This document shows positions 16,859-24,376 of a stretch of DNA of 64,000 nucleotides, piece after piece. The translations under genes and the position numbers were made by a program. Below the pieces are notes generated by a model. The model did no database searches. It was not told the origin of the DNA and saw nothing but the letters and a program-made list of their open reading frames with translations. The DNA is taken from positions 1 through 64,000 of the forward strand of contig NZ_NBBI01000003.1 in assembly GCF_002197685.1 (NCBI RefSeq). Reading direction: 5' to 3'. The stretch is from Sphingomonas dokdonensis (lineage in GTDB: Bacteria; Pseudomonadota; Alphaproteobacteria; Sphingomonadales; Sphingomonadaceae). Each line of letters begins with the position of its first letter. Within the stretch, counting starts at the first letter, position 1.

Positions 16859-18094
16859 ATGTCGATCGATTTCGAAATTCCCGCAGAAGCAAAGGCGATA
16901 CGCGCCAAGGTGCGCCAGTGGGTGCAGGACGAATGCAAGCCAGCCGAAAAGCGGCTGACCGATGGCGAGGATTACAAGACCGTCCTCAATGAACTGCGCG
17001 GCAAGGCGCGTGCGCAGGGGCTGTGGTGCCCGTTCATCCCCAAGGAATATGGCGGCATGGGCCTCGGCCCGCTCGCCAACGCCCTCGTTCAGATGGAACT
17101 TGGCGAGAGCCACCTCGGCGCGCTGTCGATGAACACGCAAGGGCCCGATGATGCGACGATGATGACGCTGCTGGCGCACGGCACCGATCATCAGAAGGAG
17201 AAGTATCTGAAGCCGCTGCTCAACGGCGAGAAGCGCATCTGCTATTCGATGACGGAGAAGGCGGCGGGTGCCGACGCGACCGGCATGCAGACCCGCGCGG
17301 TGAAGGACGGCAACGAGAATTACGTGCTGAACGGCGAGAAATGGTTCTCGTCCGCCGCCAGCGTCGCCGACATCGCGCTCGTCATGGCGATGACCGATCC
17401 CGACGCGCCGCGCCACCAGCGCTATTCGACCTTTATCGTCGAACTGCCCAATCCGGGCTACAGGATCGTCCGCGACATCGAGACGATGGCGGTGCACGGC
17501 CCGCTGACCGAGATACTGGGCGGCGGCCATTCGGAGGTCGAGATCAAGGACCTCGTCGTGCCGGCGGAGGACCTGCTCGGCGGCGAGGGAAATGGCTTCA
17601 ACATGGGCCAGCATCGCCTCGCCTACGGCCGCCTACGCCACGGCATGCACAATGTTTCGATGGCGCAGCGCGCGCTCGATCTCGCCACTGCCCACGTCGT
17701 TCAGCGGGAGACGTTCGGCAAGAAACTGTCCGAGCGCCAAGGTGTTCAGTGGATGCTCGCCGATTGCGCGGCGGAGATCTACAAGGCGCGGCTGATGCTG
17801 CTCCACATCGCCTACAAGGCGGAGCGCGGCGACGACATCCGGCAGGAAAATTCGATCGCCAAGATCTTCCTGGCCAACATGGTGCATCAGGTGGTCGATA
17901 CCGCCATCCAGCTGCACGGCGCGTTGGGCTTCAGCCTCGATACCCCGCTCGCCGCCTGGTACACCCACATCCGCTCGCAGCGGCTGGTCGACGGCCCGGA
18001 CGAGGTGCACCGCTGGACGGTCGGCCGCAACGTCATCAAGGCGTTCGAGCGCGAAGGCACGACGGCGTCGGCCTGCGGCGGCGACCTGCTTTGA
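16859..18094 (+). CDS. acyl-CoA dehydrogenase family protein
   Basis: A 411-residue FAD enzyme starting MSIDFEIPAEAKAIRAKVRQ, with the acyl-CoA dehydrogenase layout. The FAD-binding middle has ICYSMTEKAAGADATGMQTR and YVLNGEKWFSSAASVADIAL; the C-terminal helical part has AYGRLRHGMHNVSMAQRAL, QLHGALGFSLDTPLA and RLVDGPDEVHRW. The last block resembles ACAD10/ACAD11-type enzymes acting on long or branched acyl-CoAs. ATG 16859 follows AAGGA. It lies directly downstream of the flavin monooxygenase, and a terminator-like hairpin follows. Confidence 0.92.
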   Translation: MSIDFEIPAEAKAIRAKVRQWVQDECKPAEKRLTDGEDYKTVLNELRGKARAQGLWCPFIPKEYGGMGLGPLANALVQMELGESHLGALSMNTQGPDDATMMTLLAHGTDHQKEKYLKPLLNGEKRICYSMTEKAAGADATGMQTRAVKDGNENYVLNGEKWFSSAASVADIALVMAMTDPDAPRHQRYSTFIVELPNPGYRIVRDIETMAVHGPLTEILGGGHSEVEIKDLVVPAEDLLGGEGNGFNMGQHRLAYGRLRHGMHNVSMAQRALDLATAHVVQRETFGKKLSERQGVQWMLADCAAEIYKARLMLLHIAYKAERGDDIRQENSIAKIFLANMVHQVVDTAIQLHGALGFSLDTPLAAWYTHIRSQRLVDGPDEVHRWTVGRNVIKAFEREGTTASACGGDLL

Positions 18095-18100
18095 GCGAGG

Positions 18101-18126
18101 GGAAGGGTCGCACAAGCGGCCCTTCC
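18101..18126. terminator. terminator-like hairpin between convergent genes
   Basis: GGAAGGGTCGC and GCGGCCCTTCC pair over 11 positions (one G-T) around the tetraloop ACAA. There is no strong T-run on either side. Its place seven bases after the acyl-CoA dehydrogenase stop, facing the convergent methyltransferase-like gene, suggests a terminator or transcript-end stabiliser. Confidence 0.6.
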
Positions 18127-18160
18127 TGCGCCGTGTCTTTCAGTAAGTTGGTTGACGCAT

Positions 18161-18832
18161 TCAGGGGCGGCGGGCGAACCAGATGACGTGGGTCGCGCCC
18201 TTGCCGTTATCGCGGGCGCGCACCCGCTCCTCCTCCACCGCAAAGCCGGCCTTTACCAGACGTTTGGCAAAGACGGGATCGGGCGCGGCGGACCAGATCG
18301 CCAGCGTGCCGCCGGGCTTCAGCGCGCGATAGGCGGCGGCCAAGCCGCGCGCCGCATAGATGCCGTCATTCGCGGGGCGCGTCAGTCCGTCGGGGCCGTT
18401 GTCCACGTCGAGCATGATCGCGTCATAGCTTGAGTCGGCGCGGCGAATGGTGTCGGCGACATCGCCCATGTCGAGCGTGACGCGCGGATCGTCGAGACAG
18501 CCCGCAGTCATCTCAGCCATCGGGCCGCGCGCCCATTCGATGATGCCGGGCACCAGCTCGGCCACTACCACCTGCGCGTCCGCCGTGAGCCGTTCCAGCA
18601 CGGCGCGCAGCGTGAAGCCCATGCCGTAGCCGCCGATCAGCAGACGCGACGCGGGTCGGCCGGCGAGTCGCGCACAGGTCATCGTGCCGAGCGCCACCTC
18701 CGAGCCGCTCATCCGCGTGCTCATCAGCTCGTTGCGGTCGAGCACGATCATGAAGTCAGCGCCGCGGCGGAACAGCCGCAGCGGCGGCCCGCCCGGCACC
18801 TCCGCGGTGCCGATCAGCTCACGCGGGGTCAC
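18161..18832 (-). CDS. spermidine synthase-like protein
   Basis: A 223-residue SAM/dcSAM-binding Rossmann protein. Glycine-rich motif I is LLIGGYGMGFTLRAVLE, followed by the acidic VVVAELVPGIIEW; YDAIMLDVDNGPDGLTR is the spermidine-synthase-type post-motif with Asp residues. It lacks the N-terminal beta domain of full SpeE and so may be a stand-alone aminopropyl- or methyltransferase-like protein. The start overlaps the stop of the upstream DUF6481 gene (ATGA), showing coupling. True polyamine synthesis is not proven. Confidence 0.8.
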   Translation of the reverse strand: MTPRELIGTAEVPGGPPLRLFRRGADFMIVLDRNELMSTRMSGSEVALGTMTCARLAGRPASRLLIGGYGMGFTLRAVLERLTADAQVVVAELVPGIIEWARGPMAEMTAGCLDDPRVTLDMGDVADTIRRADSSYDAIMLDVDNGPDGLTRPANDGIYAARGLAAAYRALKPGGTLAIWSAAPDPVFAKRLVKAGFAVEEERVRARDNGKGATHVIWFARRP

Positions 18833-19197
18833 CCGCGCTGGCGGGCCTTGCGTGCGGCGTAGCGCGCGTCGCGTGCGGCCTTCAGCTCTGCGGGGGTCGG
18901 CACCTTGATCGGGGCGGCGCGGCGCGATGCGGCGATCCGTTCCGCCTCGACAGCAGCCTCTTCCTCGGCCTTTGCCCGGGCTTCGGCGCGGGCGGCCTTC
19001 TCGCTCTCGATCGCGGCACGGTGGGTGGCGCGGCGCTCGGCGGCGGCGGCCTCCTTGGCCTCCAGCGCGGCGGTGCGCGCGGCTGCCGCCTCGGGATCGA
19101 CCGCGGGTTTCTCGCGCAGCTTGTCCAGCGCGCGCTGCTTTGCTTCTCGAGACGCGGAGGCGCGCTCGCCGAAATCGGGTATTTTAGCTCCTGCCAT
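18829..19197 (-). CDS. DUF6481 family helical protein
   Basis: A 122-residue protein starting MAGAKIPDFGERASASREAK, nearly all Ala, Glu, Lys and Arg, predicted to be one long charged helix or coiled coil. It ends PTPAELKAARDARYAARKAR. The start (IPDFGERASAS) fits DUF6481, a family I associate with sphingomonads, without known function. There is no Cys and no membrane segment. It is coupled by ATGA overlap to the spermidine synthase-like gene. Such basic helical proteins often bind nucleic acid or respond to stress, which is speculation here. Confidence 0.75.
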   Translation of the reverse strand: MAGAKIPDFGERASASREAKQRALDKLREKPAVDPEAAAARTAALEAKEAAAAERRATHRAAIESEKAARAEARAKAEEEAAVEAERIAASRRAAPIKVPTPAELKAARDARYAARKARQRG

Positions 19198-19367
19198 GCC
19201 GGCGCTCGTTAGCAGAAAATAGCGGCGGCGGAAGGATTATTACCAAGAGTGCCTTGTTGGACCGGCGTGAAGCCGGCCGCTTTCCGGCTCGCTGCGGCGC
19301 TTTTCGGCTGGAAAGCGGCGACAAACGGCCTCAAGCGGGAACGCGTCGGCCGCAGCCAGGACCATTG

Positions 19368-20642
19368 ATGCACGGAACAGTGAAAAAAGCGAAAGCCAAA
19401 CGAAACTGGGTGGCTGCCGCCATGGTCGCGCTGCTTGTCGCCGTTGGCGTAGCGCTGGGTATCACCTGGTCGCAGCCCAAGGACACCGCCGATCAGATCG
19501 GCGCCAAGCTGCGCTTGCCGGTCGAGATCACCGCCGATCCCGCGCGGGTCGACTATGCGCGGCTGGACCAGCGGATCGGGCTGGTGATGCAGGAGGCCAA
19601 TTCGGTGGGTCTCGCCGTGGCGGCGATCGAGCGTGGACGGCTGCGCTTCATCCGCGGCTATGGCGAGACGCTGGCGGGATCGGGCCAGCGGGTGACGCCG
19701 GACACGGTGTTCCGCTGGGCCTCGCTGTCAAAGGCGGTTGCCGCCGCGCTCGTCACCCGGCTCGCCGATCAGGGCCGGCTGTCGCTCGACGCCCCGTTGT
19801 CGAGCATGAACACCACGCTGACGCTGCCGGGCGGCACCGACAAGGCGACCGTCGCCGATCTGCTGTCGCACCGGCTGGGGCTGGTGCGCAATGCGTGGGA
19901 CGACCAGCTGGAGGCCGGCGCGGACCCCAGGGCGATCCGTGGCAGGCTGGGCACGCTGCCGCCGTTCTGCCCGCCGGGCACCTGCTATGCCTATCAGAAC
20001 GTCGCCTATGACGCCGCGTCGGAGATCGTCGAGCGGGCGACGGGCGAGGATTATGCCACCGCCGCACGCACGCGCCTGTTCGAGCCACTGGGCATGAAGA
20101 ACGCCAGCGTCGGGCGCGCCGGGCTGGAGAATGCCGGGCGCTGGGCCCGGCCGCACCGGCTGGGGCGGCACGCGGTGAGCGTGAACGATGATTATTACAA
20201 GATTCCCGCAGCCGGCGGCGTGAACTCGTCGGTGCGCGATCTGGCGCGATGGATGCTGGCGCAAATGGGTGCGGCGCCCAGCGTGCTGCCGGCGGCAACG
20301 CTCGCCACGATGCACGAACCACGCGTCGCGACCCCGCCGCATGGGCGGCGCGGCGCGATGGACCGCGCGCTCACCGATGCATCCTATGGCCTCGGCTGGC
20401 GCACCTATCGTTATGGCGGGCACGATCTGGTCGGGCATCGCGGCTCGGTCGATGGCTATGGCTCGCTGATCCTGTTCGATCCCGCCGATCGCAGCGGAAT
20501 CGCGATGCTGTGGAACAGCAACCGGGCCGTGCCCGCGCGGTTGCAGCTCGAATTCTTCGACATGCTTTATGGCCTGCCGCCGACCGATTGGCTGGAACTG
20601 CCCGCCACGCCGCCGGCGGGGCGGATCGAAGCCGCACGCTGA
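19368..20642 (+). CDS. membrane-anchored serine hydrolase (beta-lactamase/transpeptidase fold)
   Basis: A 424-residue class C beta-lactamase/DD-peptidase-like hydrolase. An N-terminal segment with a Lys-rich start and an apolar helix (VAAAMVALLVAVGVALGITW) anchors it in the inner membrane with the catalytic domain in the periplasm. The SxxK motif is Ser119-Leu-Ser-Lys122 in WASLSKAVAAAL; the YxN-type motif is in CYAYQNVAYDAAS; the third motif resembles HRGSVDGYGS instead of KTG. Members act as esterases, D-aminopeptidases or penicillin-binding proteins. ATG 19368 follows AGGA. The CYTH-CHAD gene starts 14 bases after its stop. Confidence 0.87.
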   Translation: MHGTVKKAKAKRNWVAAAMVALLVAVGVALGITWSQPKDTADQIGAKLRLPVEITADPARVDYARLDQRIGLVMQEANSVGLAVAAIERGRLRFIRGYGETLAGSGQRVTPDTVFRWASLSKAVAAALVTRLADQGRLSLDAPLSSMNTTLTLPGGTDKATVADLLSHRLGLVRNAWDDQLEAGADPRAIRGRLGTLPPFCPPGTCYAYQNVAYDAASEIVERATGEDYATAARTRLFEPLGMKNASVGRAGLENAGRWARPHRLGRHAVSVNDDYYKIPAAGGVNSSVRDLARWMLAQMGAAPSVLPAATLATMHEPRVATPPHGRRGAMDRALTDASYGLGWRTYRYGGHDLVGHRGSVDGYGSLILFDPADRSGIAMLWNSNRAVPARLQLEFFDMLYGLPPTDWLELPATPPAGRIEAAR

Positions 20643-20655
20643 CCATTGGTGCCGC

Positions 20656-22137
20656 ATGACCAACGAGGCGAGCGGCACCGGCGACATGGAGATCGAACTC
20701 AAGCTGGTGATCGATCCGGCGGACGGCGCGGCGCTCGCCCGGTCGCCCGTGCTGGCCGGCATCACCCCCGACGATGGCGCGCAGAGCACCACCTATTTCG
20801 ACACGCCCGATGGCGCGCTGCGCGACAAGGGCCTGTCGCTGCGCGTGCGGCGAATCGGCGAGCGGTACATCCAAACGATCAAGGCGGCGGGCACCAGCGG
20901 CGCGGGCATCTTCGCGCGTGACGAATGGGAGCATGACGTGGCCGGGCCGGCGCCGGATCTCGGCGGATCGTCCCCGCTCGGCGCGATGGTGGACGAGGCG
21001 GTGCTTGCCCGGATCGCGCCGGTTTTCTCGGTAACGGTGCGCCGCCGCGCCTGGCAGGTCGTCACCGACGATGCCGAGATCGAACTGGTGCTGGACGAAG
21101 GGACCGTCACCGCCGCCGGTCGGCAAGCCCCCGTCGCCGAAATCGAGGCGGAGCTGAAAGGTGGCGCGCCGGCCGCGCTGTTCGCGCTGGCCCGCCGACT
21201 CGGGACCGAGGTGCCGCTGCGGCTCGGCGTGCTGACCAAGGCCGAACGCGGCTATCGGCTGTCCGATGGCAAGCTGGGCGCGCCGGTGAAAGCGGCGCCG
21301 CTGTCGATCGACCCGGCAGCCGACGTGGCAGCGGCCGTCGCCGCGATCGTCGGCGGCTGCCTGCGACAGTTCCGCCTGAACGAGGACGTGCTGCGCACCC
21401 GCGACGATTTGACGGCGCTGCATCAGACGCGCGTGGCGCTGCGGCGGCTGCGTGCCGCGCTGTCGCTGTTCAAGCAGGTGCTGAACGACGATTGCTTCGC
21501 CACCTTCACCGCCGGCCTGCGCGAGCTGGCGCGGGCGCTGGGCGAGGCGCGCGATCTCGACGTGGTGATCGACGGTCTGGGTACGCAGGCGCCCGACAGC
21601 CTCACCGCCGCCCGCGACCGCGCCTATGCCGCCGCGCGCGCTGCGCTGGACGACCAGAACACCCGCGACCTGATGATCGCACTGGTGGAATGGGTAACGC
21701 TTGGCGACTGGCGGCTACGGCCGGCTCATGACGAAGCGGTCAGCCAGCCTGCCGCCGAATTTGCCGCCGCGACGATGACGACGCTGCGGCGGCGGCTGAA
21801 GAAGCGGGGCAAGCACCTCGCCGCGCTGGACGACGAGGCGCGGCACGAAGTGCGTAAGCTGGCGAAGAAGGCGCGCTATGCGACCGAATTCTTCGCGCCG
21901 CTGGTCACGGGCAAGAAGGCGGTTCGCCGGCACAAGAAGTTTCGCAAGAAGCTGGCGGCGCTGCAGGCGCATCTGGGTGCACTGAACGACCTCGCGGTCG
22001 CGCCGGGGCTGTTGGAACGCTTCGGCCTTGCCGATCATCCGGTCGATGCCGAAGCGCGCGAGCGGCTGCTGCGCAAGGCGGCCAAGGCGCACAAGGCGCT
22101 GATGAAGACAAAGCGCTTCTGGTCGGCCGGCGCGTGA
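20656..22137 (+). CDS. CYTH and CHAD domain protein
   Basis: A 493-residue cytoplasmic protein of two parts. The N-terminal CYTH (triphosphate tunnel) domain begins MEIELKLVID with the ExExK signature at residues 12-16, and has YFDTPDGALRDKGLSLRVRR. The C-terminal CHAD domain (~225-493) is a helical bundle with conserved His and Arg or Lys: LHQTRVALRRLRAAL and HEVRKLAKKARYATEFF. CYTH proteins of this type hydrolyse inorganic triphosphate; CHAD binds polyphosphate. A role in polyphosphate metabolism is therefore likely. ATG 20656 or ATG 20686 could be the start. Confidence 0.9.
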   Translation: MTNEASGTGDMEIELKLVIDPADGAALARSPVLAGITPDDGAQSTTYFDTPDGALRDKGLSLRVRRIGERYIQTIKAAGTSGAGIFARDEWEHDVAGPAPDLGGSSPLGAMVDEAVLARIAPVFSVTVRRRAWQVVTDDAEIELVLDEGTVTAAGRQAPVAEIEAELKGGAPAALFALARRLGTEVPLRLGVLTKAERGYRLSDGKLGAPVKAAPLSIDPAADVAAAVAAIVGGCLRQFRLNEDVLRTRDDLTALHQTRVALRRLRAALSLFKQVLNDDCFATFTAGLRELARALGEARDLDVVIDGLGTQAPDSLTAARDRAYAAARAALDDQNTRDLMIALVEWVTLGDWRLRPAHDEAVSQPAAEFAAATMTTLRRRLKKRGKHLAALDDEARHEVRKLAKKARYATEFFAPLVTGKKAVRRHKKFRKKLAALQAHLGALNDLAVAPGLLERFGLADHPVDAEARERLLRKAAKAHKALMKTKRFWSAGA

Positions 22138-22569
22138 TTGGCCCGGTCTGATCCGCCGATCGGGCGGCAGCGGCGTGGATCACTCGTAGCGCAAGGGCGG
22201 CACCCGCATATCAACGGTCCCGTTTGGCGCCCTTCGGCCGTGAGACACTGGCGGAACTCACCGGCGTCATGCCGGGCTGGTCCCGGCATCCACCGCGCCG
22301 CAGACTCTGAGGCGTAGGGTTTGTGGAACAGTGGATCCCGGCACGAGGCCGGGATGACGCAGTGATTGGGACGACGGGAGAGTTTGCGCAGAACCCTGCG
22401 CCGCTCCCGGCGATTTGCTGCGAGAAGCTCAGGTCACTTTTGCGCCGCTGTCGGGAGCGGACACCTGCGCACGCGTTCAGCCAGCATGCGCGCTTGGCAT
22501 GGACGGAGTTACCGCGCGCTATCGCTCACCCGCCGGCGTCGAAACGCCCGACGGGGTCGCGGGAAGCGA
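22138..22569. other. 432-base intergenic region with repeat and inverted repeats
   Basis: No gene is visible. It holds one copy of the ~95-base palindromic repeat (22265-22359). It is followed by a hairpin-rich stretch: GCGCAG-AACC-CTGCGC near 22386-22401, and CCGCTCCCG near 22402 pairing with CGGGAGCGG near 22455. Frames open here lack ribosome binding sites. A structured RNA is possible, but the sequence matches no RNA family I know. Confidence 0.5.
22265..22359. repeat. 95-bp palindromic intergenic repeat, copy A
   Basis: Starts CGTCATGCCGGG and ends CCGGGATGACG, so the outer ends are inverted repeats. Each end also folds on itself: CCGGG-CTGGT-CCCGG at the left, CCCGG-CACGAGG-CCGGG at the right. 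The central part reads GCGCCGCAG. The size and ends match the three other copies in the window. This is a REP/BIME-type element between the CHAD gene and the convergent cytochrome gene. Confidence 0.8.
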
Positions 22570-23289
22570 TCAGCGGCCGGTCTGCTTCTGCGCCGCCGGG
22601 TCGACCGACGGAGCGCCGCTGGCGGGCGTGGCGGTGTTGGCGATGTCGCCGGTTTCGCCGCGCACGTCTTCCTTCACGGCATCGACCGCGCTGGTCGCGT
22701 TGGGCGCGGCGCCGGCGCCCTCCACCGCGTTGCCGCCCTCGGCCGGGTTAGCAGCGTCGGCTGCCGGTGCGGCGGGAAGCGGCAGGTTGGAGCCCTGCTG
22801 GTTCAGATACAGGATGATGTTGGCGCGATCCTGCGGGTTGGACAGGCCGGCAAAGGTCATCTTGGTGCCGGGCGCAAACTTGCGCGGGCTGGTGAGCCAC
22901 GCGTTCATCTTGTCGAAATCCCAGGTGCCGCCGACCTTTTTCAGCGCATCGGTAAAGGCATAGCCGCCCTTGCCCTGCGCCACGCCCTCACCCATCGTCG
23001 CATACAGGTTCGGCCCGATGCCGTTCGCCCCGCCCTGGTTGATGGTGTGGCAGGCCGCGCACTTCTTGAACACGTCGGCGCCCTTGGCCGCATCCGCGCT
23101 GGCCAGCAGCGTCGCGATCGGCACCTCGGCCGCGGCACCGCCGCCAGCCTCTTCGGCCGCCTCGATCGGATAGCCCGGCTTCTCTACCTCGCCCGAATGG
23201 AAGACCATGCCGCCGACGATCGACAGCCCCAGCGCGGCGCCGCAGGCAGCAAGAACCCAGCCTGCAATCGTGTTGGTCCGATCATCCAT
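22570..23289 (-). CDS. membrane-anchored c-type cytochrome
   Basis: A 239-residue protein. An N-terminal signal-anchor (WVLAACGAALGLSIVGGMVF) is followed by an acidic linker and a class I cytochrome c domain with heme motif Cys77-Ala-Ala-Cys80-His81. The distal Met ligand is probably in PGTKMTFAG (~residue 144). After the heme domain comes a 70-residue Ala/Pro/Gly-rich disordered tail ending AQKQTGR. The architecture is like CycM/c552, which carries electrons from the bc1 complex to terminal oxidase. It is divergent from prephenate dehydratase. Confidence 0.92.
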   Translation of the reverse strand: MDDRTNTIAGWVLAACGAALGLSIVGGMVFHSGEVEKPGYPIEAAEEAGGGAAAEVPIATLLASADAAKGADVFKKCAACHTINQGGANGIGPNLYATMGEGVAQGKGGYAFTDALKKVGGTWDFDKMNAWLTSPRKFAPGTKMTFAGLSNPQDRANIILYLNQQGSNLPLPAAPAADAANPAEGGNAVEGAGAAPNATSAVDAVKEDVRGETGDIANTATPASGAPSVDPAAQKQTGR

Positions 23290-23389
23290 GTCGTGCGGTT
23301 ACCCCTCGAAAGTCTGGCGTCCATAGAAAAGCCGTGATCGGACGGCAAGCGCTTGAGACGAAGATGATCAATGCTTAGCGGGCAGATCA

Positions 23390-24280
23390 ATGGAAAATTT
23401 CGCCGCGCCCGCCCGTCCGATCGTCGCCAGCATGGTTGCCGCCGCCGCCGCCGCCCCCGATCGCGCGGTCGCGTTTCAGGGCGCGCCGGGGGCAAACAGC
23501 CATGTCGCGGTGAGCGAAGCCTTTCCCGACGCGCTGCCGCTGCCGTGCTTTTCGTTCGACGATGCGATCGAGGCGGTGAAGACCGGCGCGGCGGATCGGG
23601 CGATGATCCCGATCGAAAATTCGCTGCACGGGCGCGTCGCCGACATCCATTTCCTGCTGCCCGAATCGGGGCTGGTGATCACCGGCGAGCATTTTCTGCC
23701 GATCCGCCATGCGCTGATGGGCACGGGCACGCGCGACGACGTGCGCGAGGCGATGAGCCACCCGCAGGCGCTGGGGCAATGCCGCCACTGGCTGAAGGCG
23801 CACGATATTCGGCCGGTGTCCTACCCCGATACCGCCGGCGCCGCCGCGATGGTGGCAGAGCAGGGCGCGCCGGGCGTGGCCGCGCTCGCCCCGCCCGCGG
23901 CGGCGCAGATCTACGGGCTGAACCTGCTCGCCACCGACATCGCCGATGCCGATCACAACATGACGCGCTTCGTGGTGCTGGCGCGCGGCGGCAAGCCGGC
24001 GGTGGGCGACGGGCCGTGGATGACGACCTTCATCTTCGAGGTGAAGAACGTGCCGGCCGCGCTCTACAAGGCGCTGGGCGGCTTTGCGACCAATGGCGTC
24101 AACATGACCAAGCTGGAAAGCTATCAGCGCGGCGGCACGTTTGCGGCGACCGATTTCTATTGCGACATCGAGGGCAAGCCCGGCGACGAGAATGTCGATC
24201 GCGCGCTGGAGGAGCTTGGTTTCCAGACCAAATGGGTGCGCGTGCTGGGCACCTATCGCCAGGCGCGTAAGCGCGGATGA
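23390..24280 (+). CDS. pheA: prephenate dehydratase
   Basis: About 296 residues; converts prephenate to phenylpyruvate in phenylalanine synthesis. The catalytic domain shows VAFQGAPGANSHVAVSEAF, MIPIENSLHGRVADIHFLLP and DADHNMTRFVVLAR (the TRF motif). A C-terminal regulatory ACT domain follows (FIFEVKNVPAALYKALGGFA and NMTKLESYQRGGTF), where phenylalanine binds in the family. It is a monofunctional enzyme without chorismate mutase. The start may be ATG 23390, or ATG 23432 (MVAAAAAAPDRAVAFQG); neither has a strong ribosome binding site. Confidence 0.93.
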   Translation: MENFAAPARPIVASMVAAAAAAPDRAVAFQGAPGANSHVAVSEAFPDALPLPCFSFDDAIEAVKTGAADRAMIPIENSLHGRVADIHFLLPESGLVITGEHFLPIRHALMGTGTRDDVREAMSHPQALGQCRHWLKAHDIRPVSYPDTAGAAAMVAEQGAPGVAALAPPAAAQIYGLNLLATDIADADHNMTRFVVLARGGKPAVGDGPWMTTFIFEVKNVPAALYKALGGFATNGVNMTKLESYQRGGTFAATDFYCDIEGKPGDENVDRALEELGFQTKWVRVLGTYRQARKRG

Positions 24281-24376
24281 CGGCACCGCGCAAGCGGGGC
24301 TGACGCCCCCTTGCGCCCGCCCGCGCCTGTCGTATCACACGCCCCAAGATCAATCGGGCGAGCGGGGAGAACAAGG

